A DNA stretch of 64,000 nt from CAZGBT01 sp964524025 (GTDB taxonomy: Archaea; Aenigmatarchaeota; Aenigmatarchaeia; CG10238-14; EX4484-224). Of the stretch, positions 25,699-34,223 are shown piece after piece. The notes beneath the pieces are model-generated. The model was not told the DNA's origin. It did no database searches and worked only from the letters and a program-made list of their open reading frames with translations. The position numbers were made by a program, and so were the translations under genes. Where the stretch lies: NCBI GenBank assembly GCA_964524025.1, contig CAZGBT010000001.1, forward strand, positions 1-64,000, given 5' to 3'. Each line of letters starts with the position of its first letter. Position 1 is the first letter of the stretch.

Positions 25699-26804
25699 TT
25701 CTTTTCTTTCATAGCTTCGAGTACCCTTTCTTTTGCTATACTAACTGCAACTTTTCTTGGAGATTCATCTCTCTTTTTGGCTTCTTCCAGAACTAGCCTA
25801 ACGTTTTTCTTTATTTTTTGCTCTACTAATTTCCACATTTTTTCTTCGCCATAGCCCATATATTCAACGTAGCTTGAAATAACACCGCCTGCATTTGCTA
25901 CAAAATCTGGAACTACCCAAATACCTTTTTTATGCAAAATTTCTTCGAATTCTGGTTTTGCTGGTATGTTAGAAGCTTCCACTATAAGCTTTGCTTCTAT
26001 TTTTCCTACGTTTTTTTCGTTTATAACGTCTGGCAAAGCAGCTGGTATTAAGATATCTACAGGTAGTGTGAAAAGATGCTCGGTCGAAAAAACTTCGCCA
26101 GGTTTGTAATTTATTACGCTTCCAGTTTCTCTTTTGATTTTAATTAATCTAGGTATATCTATACCATCTTTATTGTATAAAGTACCTTTGCTATCGCTTA
26201 CAGCAACTATTTTTGCACCCTCTTCATATAGGTATTTAGCTATCGAAGATCCTACATTTCCAAAACCTTCTATTGCAACTGTGCATTCGTCGAGCTTTAA
26301 CCCAATAAATTCGGCTGCAACTTTCGTTGCATGAAACACGCCAAAGCCTGTTGAGCCAAGTTCATGGGGTAATCCACCTAAATCTTTAGGTTTTCCCGTA
26401 CAACTATTCAAATTCTTATTACCTTCTACAAGCCATCTCATTTCTTCTGCTCCAGTTCCCATATCAGGAGCTCCTATATACATCTCTGGAGCAATACCCC
26501 TTAAAGCTCTTCCAAAGGCTCTCATTAAAGCTCTTTTTTTCTCTTTATCCATCTTAGGGTTGGCCTTTATTCCTGCTTTTGCTCCACCAAATGGCAACTC
26601 AGCCATTGCACATTTCCAAGTCATAGTTCTCGCTAGTCTAAAAACTTCAAAAACTGTAATCGTTGGTGATATCCTTATGCCACCCTTTCCAGGACCTAAA
26701 GCGGTATTATCTATTACAACAACTCCTTTTAAGTTAACTCTTGGATCATAGACCTCTATTATTTTTTCCGGCCCTATTTCGTCGCCAAAAGTTTCTACGT
26801 TCAT
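25695..26804 (-). CDS. Glu/Leu/Phe/Val dehydrogenase
   Basis: NAD(P)-dependent amino-acid dehydrogenase, probably glutamate dehydrogenase, linking ammonium with 2-oxoglutarate. The 369-residue protein has DNTALGPGKGGIRISPT, the catalytic-lysine loop ELPFGGAKAGIKANP, YIGAPDMGTGAEEMRWL and the nucleotide-binding VAIEGFGNVGSSIAKYL. It is shorter at the N-terminus than the usual 410-430-residue archaeal enzyme, closer to leucine or phenylalanine dehydrogenases in length, so substrate is not certain. It is divergent from the winged-helix protein gene at 26856. Confidence 0.9.
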   Translation of the reverse strand: MNVETFGDEIGPEKIIEVYDPRVNLKGVVVIDNTALGPGKGGIRISPTITVFEVFRLARTMTWKCAMAELPFGGAKAGIKANPKMDKEKKRALMRAFGRALRGIAPEMYIGAPDMGTGAEEMRWLVEGNKNLNSCTGKPKDLGGLPHELGSTGFGVFHATKVAAEFIGLKLDECTVAIEGFGNVGSSIAKYLYEEGAKIVAVSDSKGTLYNKDGIDIPRLIKIKRETGSVINYKPGEVFSTEHLFTLPVDILIPAALPDVINEKNVGKIEAKLIVEASNIPAKPEFEEILHKKGIWVVPDFVANAGGVISSYVEYMGYGEEKMWKLVEQKIKKNVRLVLEEAKKRDESPRKVAVSIAKERVLEAMKEKN

Positions 26805-26855
26805 GACAATTCATAATAGTGGCAGAAATAAATTTTTTTCTTTTATTTACTAATC

Positions 26856-27785
26856 ATGTCGATAAGACTATATCCTACTAGCAAAGAATGGTTTGATACA
26901 AGGAAATGGCAAAAAAGAGTTAAGTTAATAAGTGGAGTAGAATGTTATTTGATTCCCTTTATCAGGCACATTACGTCCGTTTTTCCAGGTCTTGATCGTA
27001 GGTTAATCGTACCAGTGCTTATGGTAGTTCTTTATAAGAAATTAATGTTTCCTTTTTTCGATTTTGTTAATTTGCAACATAGACGGCTACGTAACTATAT
27101 AAGGAAAATGGTAAGAGAGGGTTATTTAAAGGGATACGAAGAGGAGCCAACTCCTTTAGAAAGAGACGCTTATGATGAAATTAAAATTTCTCACAAGTTG
27201 AGCGGAAAGCAAAATAGGCCCGTCGAACTGCCATTTTACAACTTGAGAAAACTCGTAAAGGTGCTTACGGGTATAAACTTAGATAGAATTGGGGTAGAGA
27301 TAGTTCCTTTCAGTTCTACCTTCAAAACAACACCTGCAACTTCTGCTATTGCGTGCTGTTTAGCCAGCCCGCGTTCTGTAGAAGAAATAAGCACCTTAAC
27401 AGGTTATTCAACTAACACTGTAAGTAATTGCTTATGCGGGTTTCGGTGGTTAAAAATAGTTAAGAGGAGAAAGGGAAAGTTCGAATTAACATCGTTAGAT
27501 CATTACGTTGATGCATATAGATCTTTCGAAGATCATCTGCAAAAAATGCTTAGAAGAACAAAAACATATTGCTTAGCTGTTGCTGGCGAAAAAATTGATT
27601 GCAGTCCTAACACAGTAAAAATGTGGAAAACTTCTAGCGCGATGCCATATGTAGTACCAAAAAAATCTATATGGCTTGCTTATAACTTAAAATTGCTGGA
27701 TGAGGATGAAAGGGATTTTTTGCTTACTTTTCGCGATTACAGGGAATTTATCTCATCACTAGAAGAGCCAGCACCTTTTGGTTAA
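26856..27785 (+). CDS. Putative winged-helix DNA-binding protein, unknown
   Basis: A 309-residue basic protein of unknown family. Residues about 170-215 read ATSAIACCLASPRSVEEIST, then LTGYSTNTVSNCLCGFRWL and KIVKRRKGKFELT, which fits a winged helix-turn-helix with a charged wing. A second segment near 245-275 (IDCSPNTVKMWKTSSAMPYV) looks like another helix-turn-helix. The first 120 residues are rich in Arg/Lys. Base usage is somewhat less AT-rich than in the neighbouring metabolic genes. It is isolated between gdh and trxB. Possibly a regulator or part of a mobile element. Confidence 0.5.
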   Translation: MSIRLYPTSKEWFDTRKWQKRVKLISGVECYLIPFIRHITSVFPGLDRRLIVPVLMVVLYKKLMFPFFDFVNLQHRRLRNYIRKMVREGYLKGYEEEPTPLERDAYDEIKISHKLSGKQNRPVELPFYNLRKLVKVLTGINLDRIGVEIVPFSSTFKTTPATSAIACCLASPRSVEEISTLTGYSTNTVSNCLCGFRWLKIVKRRKGKFELTSLDHYVDAYRSFEDHLQKMLRRTKTYCLAVAGEKIDCSPNTVKMWKTSSAMPYVVPKKSIWLAYNLKLLDEDERDFLLTFRDYREFISSLEEPAPFG

Positions 27786-27888
27786 AATAACTACACCCAC
27801 TGCGATAGATTGGCAATTGGAATACCTTTGTTAGTTTTAGGTATCTTTGCAAAGTTTTTTCTAAACCTTTTCTAAAATTTAAAACTTT

Positions 27889-28869
27889 TTAATGAACCAT
27901 TACAGGTCCTTTAGTTCCATGCAAATAATTATAAGCTTGTAAAGCCGCTTTACAACCTTCTCCAGCTGCAACTACTAACTGCTTAAAAGGAACGTTGGTT
28001 ATATCACCTGCAGCAAAAACCCCGGGTCTTATTTTGTCTGAATCTGGATAAAAAGTTTCATTTTTCTGCGTAATTACGATTTGATTTCTTTCGTCTAGTT
28101 TTACAAAATCTTTGAATGGACTCGGATCTATAACTAAACCTATTTGGATAAAGATTCCATCAACTTTTAATTCAAAAGTTTCGCCAGTTCCTACTATTTT
28201 TCCTTCTTCCATTTTAGTTTTTTCTAAAACTATACTTTCTACCTTATCCTTTCCTTTAATTTCCTTAACTATCGCCCAAAGTATTATCTCAATATTTTCT
28301 TTAGACTTAACCCTTTCCACTAATTCTTCAAAGCCTCTAAACTCACCTCTTCTATGGATTAGATATACTTTTTTTGCAAATTTGCTTCCAAGTAGAGCTG
28401 CCTCTAAAGCAGAGTTTCCGCCGCCTATTACAGCAACTACTTTATCTTTAAATAAAGGCATATCACAAGTTGCACAATAGCTAACACCTTTTCCTAAAAA
28501 TTTATCTTCCCCAGGTACGTTTAGCTTGCGGGGTGTCTTTCCCATAGCAATTATTATAGTTTTGCATTTCCACTCTTGCTTATTAGTTTTAACTACGTAA
28601 AATCCCTCTTTTTCTTCAAAACCCTTAACTTCTTCAAAAGCAATTTTTAAACCATTTTCTAATGCTTGTTCAAAAATTCTTTTTACTAATTCAGAACCTT
28701 TAATTTGTTTAAAGCCTGGATAATTTTCTATAACTTCAGCCCAATTCGCTTGCCCTCCTATTTCTTTTGTTATTAAAATGGTTTTCATTTTCCTTCTTAA
28801 AGCATAAATAGCAGCTGTTAAACCTGCAATTCCACCTCCGCAAATTATTAAATCGTAAATTTCTTCCAT
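27889..28869 (-). CDS. trxB: Thioredoxin reductase
   Basis: The 326-residue flavoenzyme reduces thioredoxin with NAD(P)H. It has the FAD-binding DLIICGGGIAGLTAAIYALR, the redox-active YCATCDMPLFK (Cys-A-T-Cys), the second dinucleotide fold VVAVIGGGNSALEAALLG and the C-terminal PGVFAAGDITNVPFKQLVVA. It stands upstream, in transcription order after, the glutaredoxin-like gene at 28932, and could serve it and the thioredoxin encoded at 38832, and ultimately the ribonucleotide reductase. Confidence 0.95.
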   Translation of the reverse strand: MEEIYDLIICGGGIAGLTAAIYALRRKMKTILITKEIGGQANWAEVIENYPGFKQIKGSELVKRIFEQALENGLKIAFEEVKGFEEKEGFYVVKTNKQEWKCKTIIIAMGKTPRKLNVPGEDKFLGKGVSYCATCDMPLFKDKVVAVIGGGNSALEAALLGSKFAKKVYLIHRRGEFRGFEELVERVKSKENIEIILWAIVKEIKGKDKVESIVLEKTKMEEGKIVGTGETFELKVDGIFIQIGLVIDPSPFKDFVKLDERNQIVITQKNETFYPDSDKIRPGVFAAGDITNVPFKQLVVAAGEGCKAALQAYNYLHGTKGPVMVH

Positions 28870-28931
28870 AGTTTATCTACAAAAAATTTTTAGCAAAGAA
28901 AAGAAAAAACCAAGCAAGTTTTTCATAAATT

Positions 28932-29183
28932 TTAACTTTTTTTTATTAAAAATAAAACTTCGTCACGATTTGGTATACCAATTATTACATGCTTTCTATC
29001 TACTATTGCTGCTGGTACGCTTCTTATGTTATAAATAGAAGTTAACAGCTTGCCTTCTTCAGAAAGTGCGTCGATGATTTTTAATTTAAGGTCCAGCTCT
29101 CTTTTAAAACTTTCCCAAACTATTTTTGCTATTGGGCAGTGGGGACAATTTTTTGAAATTAAAAGTATAACTTCTTTTGTCAC
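28932..29183 (-). CDS. Glutaredoxin/thioredoxin-like protein, CPHC motif
   Basis: An 83-residue protein with a compact thioredoxin fold: LLISKNCPHCPIAKIVWESF gives the active site Cys-Pro-His-Cys near residues 13-16, and RSVPAAIVDRKHVIIG carries the cis-proline. It resembles the small archaeal redoxins that act with thioredoxin reductase. It lies 62 bases upstream of trxB on the same strand, so the two may form one unit. Confidence 0.85.
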   Translation of the reverse strand: MTKEVILLISKNCPHCPIAKIVWESFKRELDLKLKIIDALSEEGKLLTSIYNIRSVPAAIVDRKHVIIGIPNRDEVLFLIKKS

Positions 29184-29221
29184 GTTAAATTTATTAGCTA
29201 TTATGATTTAAATCCCTAAAT

Positions 29222-29273
29222 CTGATGAGGAAGGACGGGCAGGTTGAACCAATGAGAATGCCTCCCTTCCTGA
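29222..29273 (+). ncRNA. Candidate C/D box guide sRNA
   Basis: The segment has a C-like box CTGATGA (29222-29228; consensus RTGATGA), a possible D' box TTGA (29244-29247), a weak C' box ATGAGAA (29252-29258) and a D box CTGA (29270-29273). The spaces, 15 bases before D' and 11 between C' and D, match archaeal C/D sRNAs about 50-60 bases long. A TATA-like TTTAAAT lies about 15 bases before. The alternative is that it is only the leader of the acylphosphatase gene, whose ATG is at 29284. The guides need to match rRNA or tRNA, which I could not test. Confidence 0.4.
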
Positions 29274-29283
29274 AGAGGGGAAG

Positions 29284-29559
29284 ATGAGAAGGGTAAGAGT
29301 AAAAATTTACGGAAGAGTTCAAGGTGTATTTTTTAGAGCAAATACAAAAAGATTAGCTGATGAAGTAGGAGTAAAAGGTTGGATAAGAAATTGCGAAGAT
29401 GGAACTGTAGAAGCTGTTTTCGAAGGAGAAGATAAAGCTGTAGAAAAAATGATTAAATGGTGTCATAAAGGTCCACCTTTAGCTAGGGTAGAAAAGGTTA
29501 AAGTAAATGAAGAAAAGTTTAAGGGAGAGTTCAAAGATTTTAGAATAATTTACTTTTAA
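29284..29559 (+). CDS. acyP: Acylphosphatase
   Basis: The 91-residue enzyme hydrolyses acyl phosphates. The phosphate-binding loop with catalytic Arg is YGRVQGVFFRANTKRLA, followed by VKGWIRNCEDGTVEAVFEGE with the catalytic Asn, and the C-terminal KDFRIIYF strand. A purine-rich GAGGGGAAG sits just ahead of the ATG as ribosome-binding site. It is convergent with the DsbA-like gene, overlapping by four bases. Confidence 0.96.
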   Translation: MRRVRVKIYGRVQGVFFRANTKRLADEVGVKGWIRNCEDGTVEAVFEGEDKAVEKMIKWCHKGPPLARVEKVKVNEEKFKGEFKDFRIIYF

Positions 29560-30521
29560 CAAACACCCTTACCTGTTGTACTCCCTGAATAACTTACTGA
29601 AAAACCTCTGTTTGCTTGTTTTTCTGTTAACTTAATCTTACAAAATTCTGGTTTTTCTTCAAATCCACAGCAAATTATTGTTTTTACAGCTTCTGCCGAC
29701 CTTCCTCCAAAATTATATTCGTTAACTCTTTGATCGTTAAGTATTAAAGTTGGAGAGCCTGTAACTCTGTACTTAGCTTGCAAATCAAAATCTTCTTCAG
29801 CATATTTTAAACCTCTTTGCGAATCATTCATGCAATCTTCAAGCTTTCCTTTATCTACGCTAGCTACATCTAAACATTTTTCTGATTCGCCTTTCTTTAT
29901 GAAGCAATCTATATATTTCCAGAACTTATCAGATTGTTCTTCTCTTATGCAAATTTCCTTTAAATTTTCAGTGGCCTCCTTATCTCCATGCATGCTTCTT
30001 ATTTTTCCGTTTTCAATAGATCCTAAATATCTAACTTCTATATAATCAGCCATTTCTGGAATATTCTTTACTATTTCATTCAAAACCCTTAGCATTTGTA
30101 AACCAAAAGGACAGTAGCTCACTACAAAAGCTCTTAAAATTGGTTTTTTTCTTTTCGGTAAACTCTCACAACTTTGTGCAGCAATAGTTTTTCTTAGACT
30201 TTCTGAAGTATCAAAAGGATTTGAAACGAATAAGTATTTACCATCTTTAGTTATGTAAACCGGTATTTCTCTTCCTCTATAGCTAGTAACAACTTTATAC
30301 ATACCAGAAAACTCTTCAACTCTTACCAGAGTTGCCTTTCCACCCTGAACTAAATTTTTGTTAATGTATTCAATAGCTTTCCTTCCAGCTTCTTCAGCAG
30401 TTAGCAGTTGGACAGCTTTGCCACCAATTTTTAATATGTTAAAAAAACTTAGCAAAAAGAGAACCAAAAGAGCAAGAGTCGAAAAAAACCAAACATTCAA
30501 TTTTATCTTTGCTCCTTCCAT
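29556..30521 (-). CDS. Extracytoplasmic DsbA/thioredoxin-fold protein
   Basis: The 321-residue protein has an N-terminal membrane anchor (about residues 10-30), a domain at about 40-105 reminiscent of peptidase-propeptide (PepSY-like) modules (EAGRKAIEYINKNL, GREIPVYITKDGKYLF), and a thioredoxin-fold domain whose active site reads VVSYCPFGLQML, with one cysteine where CxxC is usual. Inserted helices carry several cysteines (ICIREEQSDKFWKYIDC), and GSPTLILNDQRV holds the cis-proline, as in DsbA. It likely acts outside the membrane in disulfide chemistry. The MinD-like gene is one base upstream in the same direction. Confidence 0.75.
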   Translation of the reverse strand: MEGAKIKLNVWFFSTLALLVLFLLSFFNILKIGGKAVQLLTAEEAGRKAIEYINKNLVQGGKATLVRVEEFSGMYKVVTSYRGREIPVYITKDGKYLFVSNPFDTSESLRKTIAAQSCESLPKRKKPILRAFVVSYCPFGLQMLRVLNEIVKNIPEMADYIEVRYLGSIENGKIRSMHGDKEATENLKEICIREEQSDKFWKYIDCFIKKGESEKCLDVASVDKGKLEDCMNDSQRGLKYAEEDFDLQAKYRVTGSPTLILNDQRVNEYNFGGRSAEAVKTIICCGFEEKPEFCKIKLTEKQANRGFSVSYSGSTTGKGVC

Positions 30522-30522
30522 C

Positions 30523-31281
30523 CTATCTACCGAATATTTTGAGCATTAATTTGAAGAAACTTTGTTTTTTAACTTTAAATTCTTTCCCTAGAAGCCAATA
30601 GCCTAGTTTTTTAATTTCAACTGCAGCCTTACTTTCTGGAAACAATTCAAACAAAGGCCTTCTTAAAAATATACTTTCCTCAACTTTCCTGTCTTCAGGA
30701 ATTCTTGCTAAAATTGGATAATCGAAAAAGGCTTCTACAAAATCCATAAACTTAAACTTCTTTGGTATTCTGTTTATTACTACACCCAAAATTTTTTTAT
30801 CGAGTTTTTCAGCTAGCTTTAGCACTTTTAAACCATCTAGAATAGCTGGTAGATTTGGGTTTGTAACCAAAATTATTTCATCACAAGCTTCTAAACAAGC
30901 TAGAGTTTCTCTTCCTATGCCAGCAGAACCATCTAGCAATATGAAATCTGCTTTAGGTAAGATTGGTAAGACAGCATTTATTAACATGGAAGGTTCTAAA
31001 CCGCTCAATTTTCCTAAACTTATACTTCCAGGTATTAAGTTAATTCCAGATGGTAATTTGTAGATGCATCTTTCGATTTCAAAATTTCCTCTTAAAAAAT
31101 CATGAAGAGTAATGTTTGGTGCTAGCAAACCAAAATGCAAGGCTAAATTTGGGGTTGTAAGGTTTGCATCTATAGCATAAACCCTTTGGTTTAGTTCTGC
31201 TAAAGCATAAGCTAGGTTTGCCGTCAAAAAGGTTTTTCCAGTTCCTCCTTTTCCAGAAGTTATCAAAATAACCCTTGCCAC
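30523..31281 (-). CDS. MinD/ParA-family ATPase
   Basis: The 252-residue protein has the deviant Walker A SGKGGTGKTFLTANLAYALA, switch I YAIDANLTTPNLALHFG, Walker B FILLDGSAGIG and a DLIV-type LGVVINRIPKK segment. It belongs to the archaeal MinD group, ATP-dependent dimeric switches that position or load partners on membranes. The C-terminal KKQSFFKLMLKIFGR could be an amphipathic membrane-binding helix as in MinD. It is divergent from the small membrane protein at 31322. Confidence 0.85.
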   Translation of the reverse strand: MARVILITSGKGGTGKTFLTANLAYALAELNQRVYAIDANLTTPNLALHFGLLAPNITLHDFLRGNFEIERCIYKLPSGINLIPGSISLGKLSGLEPSMLINAVLPILPKADFILLDGSAGIGRETLACLEACDEIILVTNPNLPAILDGLKVLKLAEKLDKKILGVVINRIPKKFKFMDFVEAFFDYPILARIPEDRKVEESIFLRRPLFELFPESKAAVEIKKLGYWLLGKEFKVKKQSFFKLMLKIFGR

Positions 31282-31321
31282 AATTATAAAAGAGTAAATA
31301 GATTAAAATTTGTTAAGAATT

Positions 31322-31468
31322 ATGGGGGTCTTACCTTTAACGCAATTCAAACCACCTCTAATTCAAGTAGATTATGTAAGCATATCAGTTTCTTTCTTAA
31401 TAGGCTTTCTAGTTGCAATGTTGTTTTTCGCAAGAGATAAAAGGAAAGAGCCTGAGGTGTTTGGATGA
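31322..31468 (+). CDS. Small single-span membrane protein
   Basis: A 48-residue protein (MGVLPLTQFKPPLIQVDYVS then a hydrophobic helix ISVSFLIGFLVAMLFFA and a charged tail RDKRKEPEVFG). Its stop overlaps the ATG of the FKBP gene (ATGA), which argues that it is translated. The layout, Pro-rich outer segment, one helix and a basic inner tail, suggests a small subunit or anchor. Function unknown. Confidence 0.55.
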   Translation: MGVLPLTQFKPPLIQVDYVSISVSFLIGFLVAMLFFARDKRKEPEVFG

Positions 31469-32115
31469 AAACTAGATTTCTTTACATAAATTATGTAGGG
31501 AAGGTTAAAGCTAGTGGAGAAGTTTTTGATACAAATTTAGAAGAAATAGCTAAAAAAGAAGGAATTTATGATGAAAAAAGAAAGTATAAACCGCTTGCTG
31601 TAATAACTGGTTCAAACAGATTGTTTAGAGCATTAGAGGAAGAAATTTCTAAGATGGATGTTGGCGAAAAGAAAATTATAACTCTACCTCCAGAAAAGGC
31701 TTTTGGGTTAAGAGATGAAAAATTGAAAAGAGTCTTTTCTTTAAAAGATTTTGAGAAAGAACCTCAGGTTGGCCAAAAAGTTTTTTTAAGAGGATTAGAA
31801 GGGAGGATAATAAGTATTAGCGGAGGAAGGGTTATAGTAGATTTTAACCATCCGTTAGCTGGTAAGGAATTAGAATTTGAAATAGAAGTTGTAAAAGAGG
31901 CTAAAGATTTGAAAGAAAAGGTTTTAGTCGTGCTCGATTCTTTTACTAATTCTTCTGAAAGTTTTGAAGTTTTGGTTAAAAACGAAAAAGTTGAGATAAA
32001 AGATTTAAAAAATATCCTTACACCATCGCTTAGAATTTCTATTAAAGATGCTATATTCAAATTTCTTAAAAATTTGAAAGAAGTGATTTTTATAAATCAA
32101 TTTTCAGCAAGCTAA
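31465..32115 (+). CDS. FKBP-type peptidyl-prolyl isomerase (long archaeal type)
   Basis: The 216-residue protein has an FKBP domain with an inserted chaperone flap as in SlyD: YVGKVKASGEVFDTNLEE at the start, KYKPLAVITGSNRLFRALEE, KKIITLPPEKAFGLRDEK, RVIVDFNHPLAGKELEFEIE. The extra C-terminal 65 residues match the long archaeal FKBPs. It catalyses cis-trans isomerisation at proline and helps protein folding. Its ATG overlaps the stop of the 48-residue membrane protein. Confidence 0.93.
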   Translation: MKTRFLYINYVGKVKASGEVFDTNLEEIAKKEGIYDEKRKYKPLAVITGSNRLFRALEEEISKMDVGEKKIITLPPEKAFGLRDEKLKRVFSLKDFEKEPQVGQKVFLRGLEGRIISISGGRVIVDFNHPLAGKELEFEIEVVKEAKDLKEKVLVVLDSFTNSSESFEVLVKNEKVEIKDLKNILTPSLRISIKDAIFKFLKNLKEVIFINQFSAS

Positions 32116-32778
32116 ACTTTTTATAATTTTTAAGGCTTGAACTAAATTTTTAACTTCATAGTCGCTTTTTACTTTCTTACTTTCCTTAAGGTAGTATTTG
32201 GAATGCTCGAATTTTTTAATTAGTATGGTTTTGATTCCAAGCCTTCTAGCAGATTTTATGCTTTCGACTGAATTATCTATAAGTAAAACTTCTTTTGGTT
32301 TTACTCTCAATTTTCTTAAAATTATTCGAAAATATTTTACTTCTTTTTTGCAGCATTTCGTATCATCTTGAGAAAATCTTTTGAATATAAACTTAGAAAG
32401 TTTTGCTTTTTCAACTTTCCAATTAACAACTTCTTTTATAGCATTCGAAACTATTACAGGTTTAAGCCCAAGCTTTTTAACTCCTTTAAGAAATTTTTTT
32501 GCTTCTTTTCTAACTTTAAGATATTTCAAAGCTTTTTTATAGGCATTTTTCCAAAAATCTCCAAGTTTTAATTTGTTAGAATAAATCCTCCAATCATACC
32601 ATTCCTTTTTTCCTTCCAATTCTTTTCCTATTTTCCAAAAAATTTCCTTTGCACGTTTTTTAGAAATTTTAAGTTTTTTGCTTATTTTTTGATAAAATTG
32701 CCTTAGAACTTCTGCCTCTAACCTTCTATTATCGATTAAGGTTCCGTCCAGATCTACAAGGACGAATTTAAGTTTCAT
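32104..32778 (-). CDS. HAD-superfamily hydrolase
   Basis: The 224-residue protein has the HAD motifs: FVLVDLDGTLIDN with the nucleophile Asp (motif I), LKPVIVSNAIKEVVNWK (motif II Ser), and VLLIDNSVESIKSARRLGI (motif IV; Asp followed by N where a second Asp is common). A helical cap lies between motifs I and II. It is probably a phosphatase of unknown substrate. It overlaps the FKBP gene's end by 12 bases, convergent. Confidence 0.85.
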   Translation of the reverse strand: MKLKFVLVDLDGTLIDNRRLEAEVLRQFYQKISKKLKISKKRAKEIFWKIGKELEGKKEWYDWRIYSNKLKLGDFWKNAYKKALKYLKVRKEAKKFLKGVKKLGLKPVIVSNAIKEVVNWKVEKAKLSKFIFKRFSQDDTKCCKKEVKYFRIILRKLRVKPKEVLLIDNSVESIKSARRLGIKTILIKKFEHSKYYLKESKKVKSDYEVKNLVQALKIIKSLAC

Positions 32779-32867
32779 AATAAAGTAGTAGTGCTGGTAG
32801 TTTAAGCTGTTTGGTTGCTTTATTGTCGATAAGCAAGCTATTTAACTTTTTCTTTCACTTAAAGTTT

Positions 32868-33788
32868 ATGGGCGTTGAGGAACTTATAAACGAAGCATTA
32901 AATGGGGATAAAAGAGCAATAGCCAGATTGATATCTATAGCAGAAGATTATCCTGAACATGCAACTTCTCTTGTAAGAGAGTTAAAAGAATATGTCAAGG
33001 AATGTCCAGTTATTGGTATTACTGGTCCACAGGGTGTTGGAAAAAGTACTTTAATTGGTAAAATAGTAAAAACTTTAAAAGGAGATTACAGAGATATAGA
33101 AAGAATAGCAATTCTTTGTATAGACCCCTCAAGTATTATAACTGGGGGTGCGTTTTTAGGAGATAGAATAAGAATGGCTGACTATATAGATGAAAAAGTT
33201 TTTGTAAGAAGCATGGCTACGAGAGGAAGTTTGATTGGTGGAATTTGTAGGGCGGCTTATGCAGCTCTTTACATTTACAAAGCAACTTACAGACCTGACC
33301 TTATACTAGTAGAAACCACTGGCACAGGTCAGGCTGATGTTGGAATACTGGCGTTTACCGATAAAACATTGCTTGTCTTAACACCAGCGGCTGGTGATGA
33401 GATCCAAGTTTTAAAAGCAGGTTGCATAGAGTTAGCTGATGCAATTGTTGTTAATAAAGCTGATTTGCCAGGATCTGATATAGCTGTTAGCATTCTTTCT
33501 GAGTGGTTTCCTAACAAGCCCATTTTCAAGACTAATGTAATTTCTGGTGAAGGAATTAAAGAAGTTGTAGAGTATATTTTAAGTCCTGAAAAAGTTTCTG
33601 AAGAAGAGCGACTAAGAAAGTATAGGATCGGTATAAAACTTTTTGCAGCAGATAAATTTATGAATGGTCTTGAAAAGTATCTAGACGAATGCAATTTGGA
33701 GGATTATATAAAAGAAGGTATAGACTTGCTATCGGCTTCTGAGCAAATTTTAAGCAATTTTATTAAAAAGATGTATCAAGAAGGTTAG
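32868..33788 (+). CDS. MeaB/ArgK-family GTPase
   Basis: I start at the ATG at 32868 (MGVEELINEALNG), discarding an upstream hydrophobic extension with a weak start; this gives 306 residues. The P-loop is GITGPQGVGKSTLIGK, followed by LCIDPSSIITGGAFLGDRIR, VRSMATRGSLIGGICRAAY and DLILVETTGTGQADVGILA, all MeaB/ArgK hallmarks, and the guanine motif NKAD (VVNKADLPG). MeaB-type proteins protect and load B12 mutases. No mutase gene is in the window, but a B12-dependent reductase and adenosyltransferase are. Confidence 0.9.
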   Translation: MGVEELINEALNGDKRAIARLISIAEDYPEHATSLVRELKEYVKECPVIGITGPQGVGKSTLIGKIVKTLKGDYRDIERIAILCIDPSSIITGGAFLGDRIRMADYIDEKVFVRSMATRGSLIGGICRAAYAALYIYKATYRPDLILVETTGTGQADVGILAFTDKTLLVLTPAAGDEIQVLKAGCIELADAIVVNKADLPGSDIAVSILSEWFPNKPIFKTNVISGEGIKEVVEYILSPEKVSEEERLRKYRIGIKLFAADKFMNGLEKYLDECNLEDYIKEGIDLLSASEQILSNFIKKMYQEG

Positions 33789-34223
33789 TTATAGATTTTC
33801 TTCTGTAACTACTTTAACTCCTTTTTGAATGAGCATTGCAGCCAGAACTCCATAGCCTTCTTTCAGCTCTCCATTAATGTAAGTTTTTCCACATCCGCAA
33901 GAAGGAGATTTTTGCTTAAGAATAGCCTCTTTTACTCCTAACTTTTTACAAAGATTCGCTATAAATTTAACAGCCTTTAAAACTTTCTCTGTTACATCTT
34001 TTCCGCTTTTAGTAAGGATTTTACCCTTACCGATTATAACATCGAAACCATCAGTTGTTAAATATATCTCTTCTCTAGGAACACCTAAACCAGCAAAAAC
34101 TTCAGGGCAAACGGGTATTAAAATATCTTTTTTGTACAAATCAAAAACTTTTTCGTTGAAATTTGATTTACCATTATATTTGCATTTAATACCTAGTAAA
34201 CAGGCGCTTACTATTTTAACCAT
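33789..34223 (-). CDS. DUF523 family protein
   Basis: The 144-residue protein has the DUF523 pattern: VSACLLGIKCKYNGKSN, PVCPEVFAGLGVPREE, and LKQKSPSCGCGKTYING with a cluster of conserved cysteines (in SACLLG, CKYNG, PVCPE and SPSCGCG). The biochemical role is unknown; the cysteines suggest metal or Fe-S binding or a thiol enzyme. Its first codons overlap the end of the ManC-like gene upstream by eight bases. Confidence 0.88.
   Translation of the reverse strand: MVKIVSACLLGIKCKYNGKSNFNEKVFDLYKKDILIPVCPEVFAGLGVPREEIYLTTDGFDVIIGKGKILTKSGKDVTEKVLKAVKFIANLCKKLGVKEAILKQKSPSCGCGKTYINGELKEGYGVLAAMLIQKGVKVVTEENL

Noticed and set aside
32811..32867. Hydrophobic N-terminal extension of the MeaB-like GTPase
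   Set aside because: It has no ATG start and family members start at the position equivalent to the ATG at 32868.
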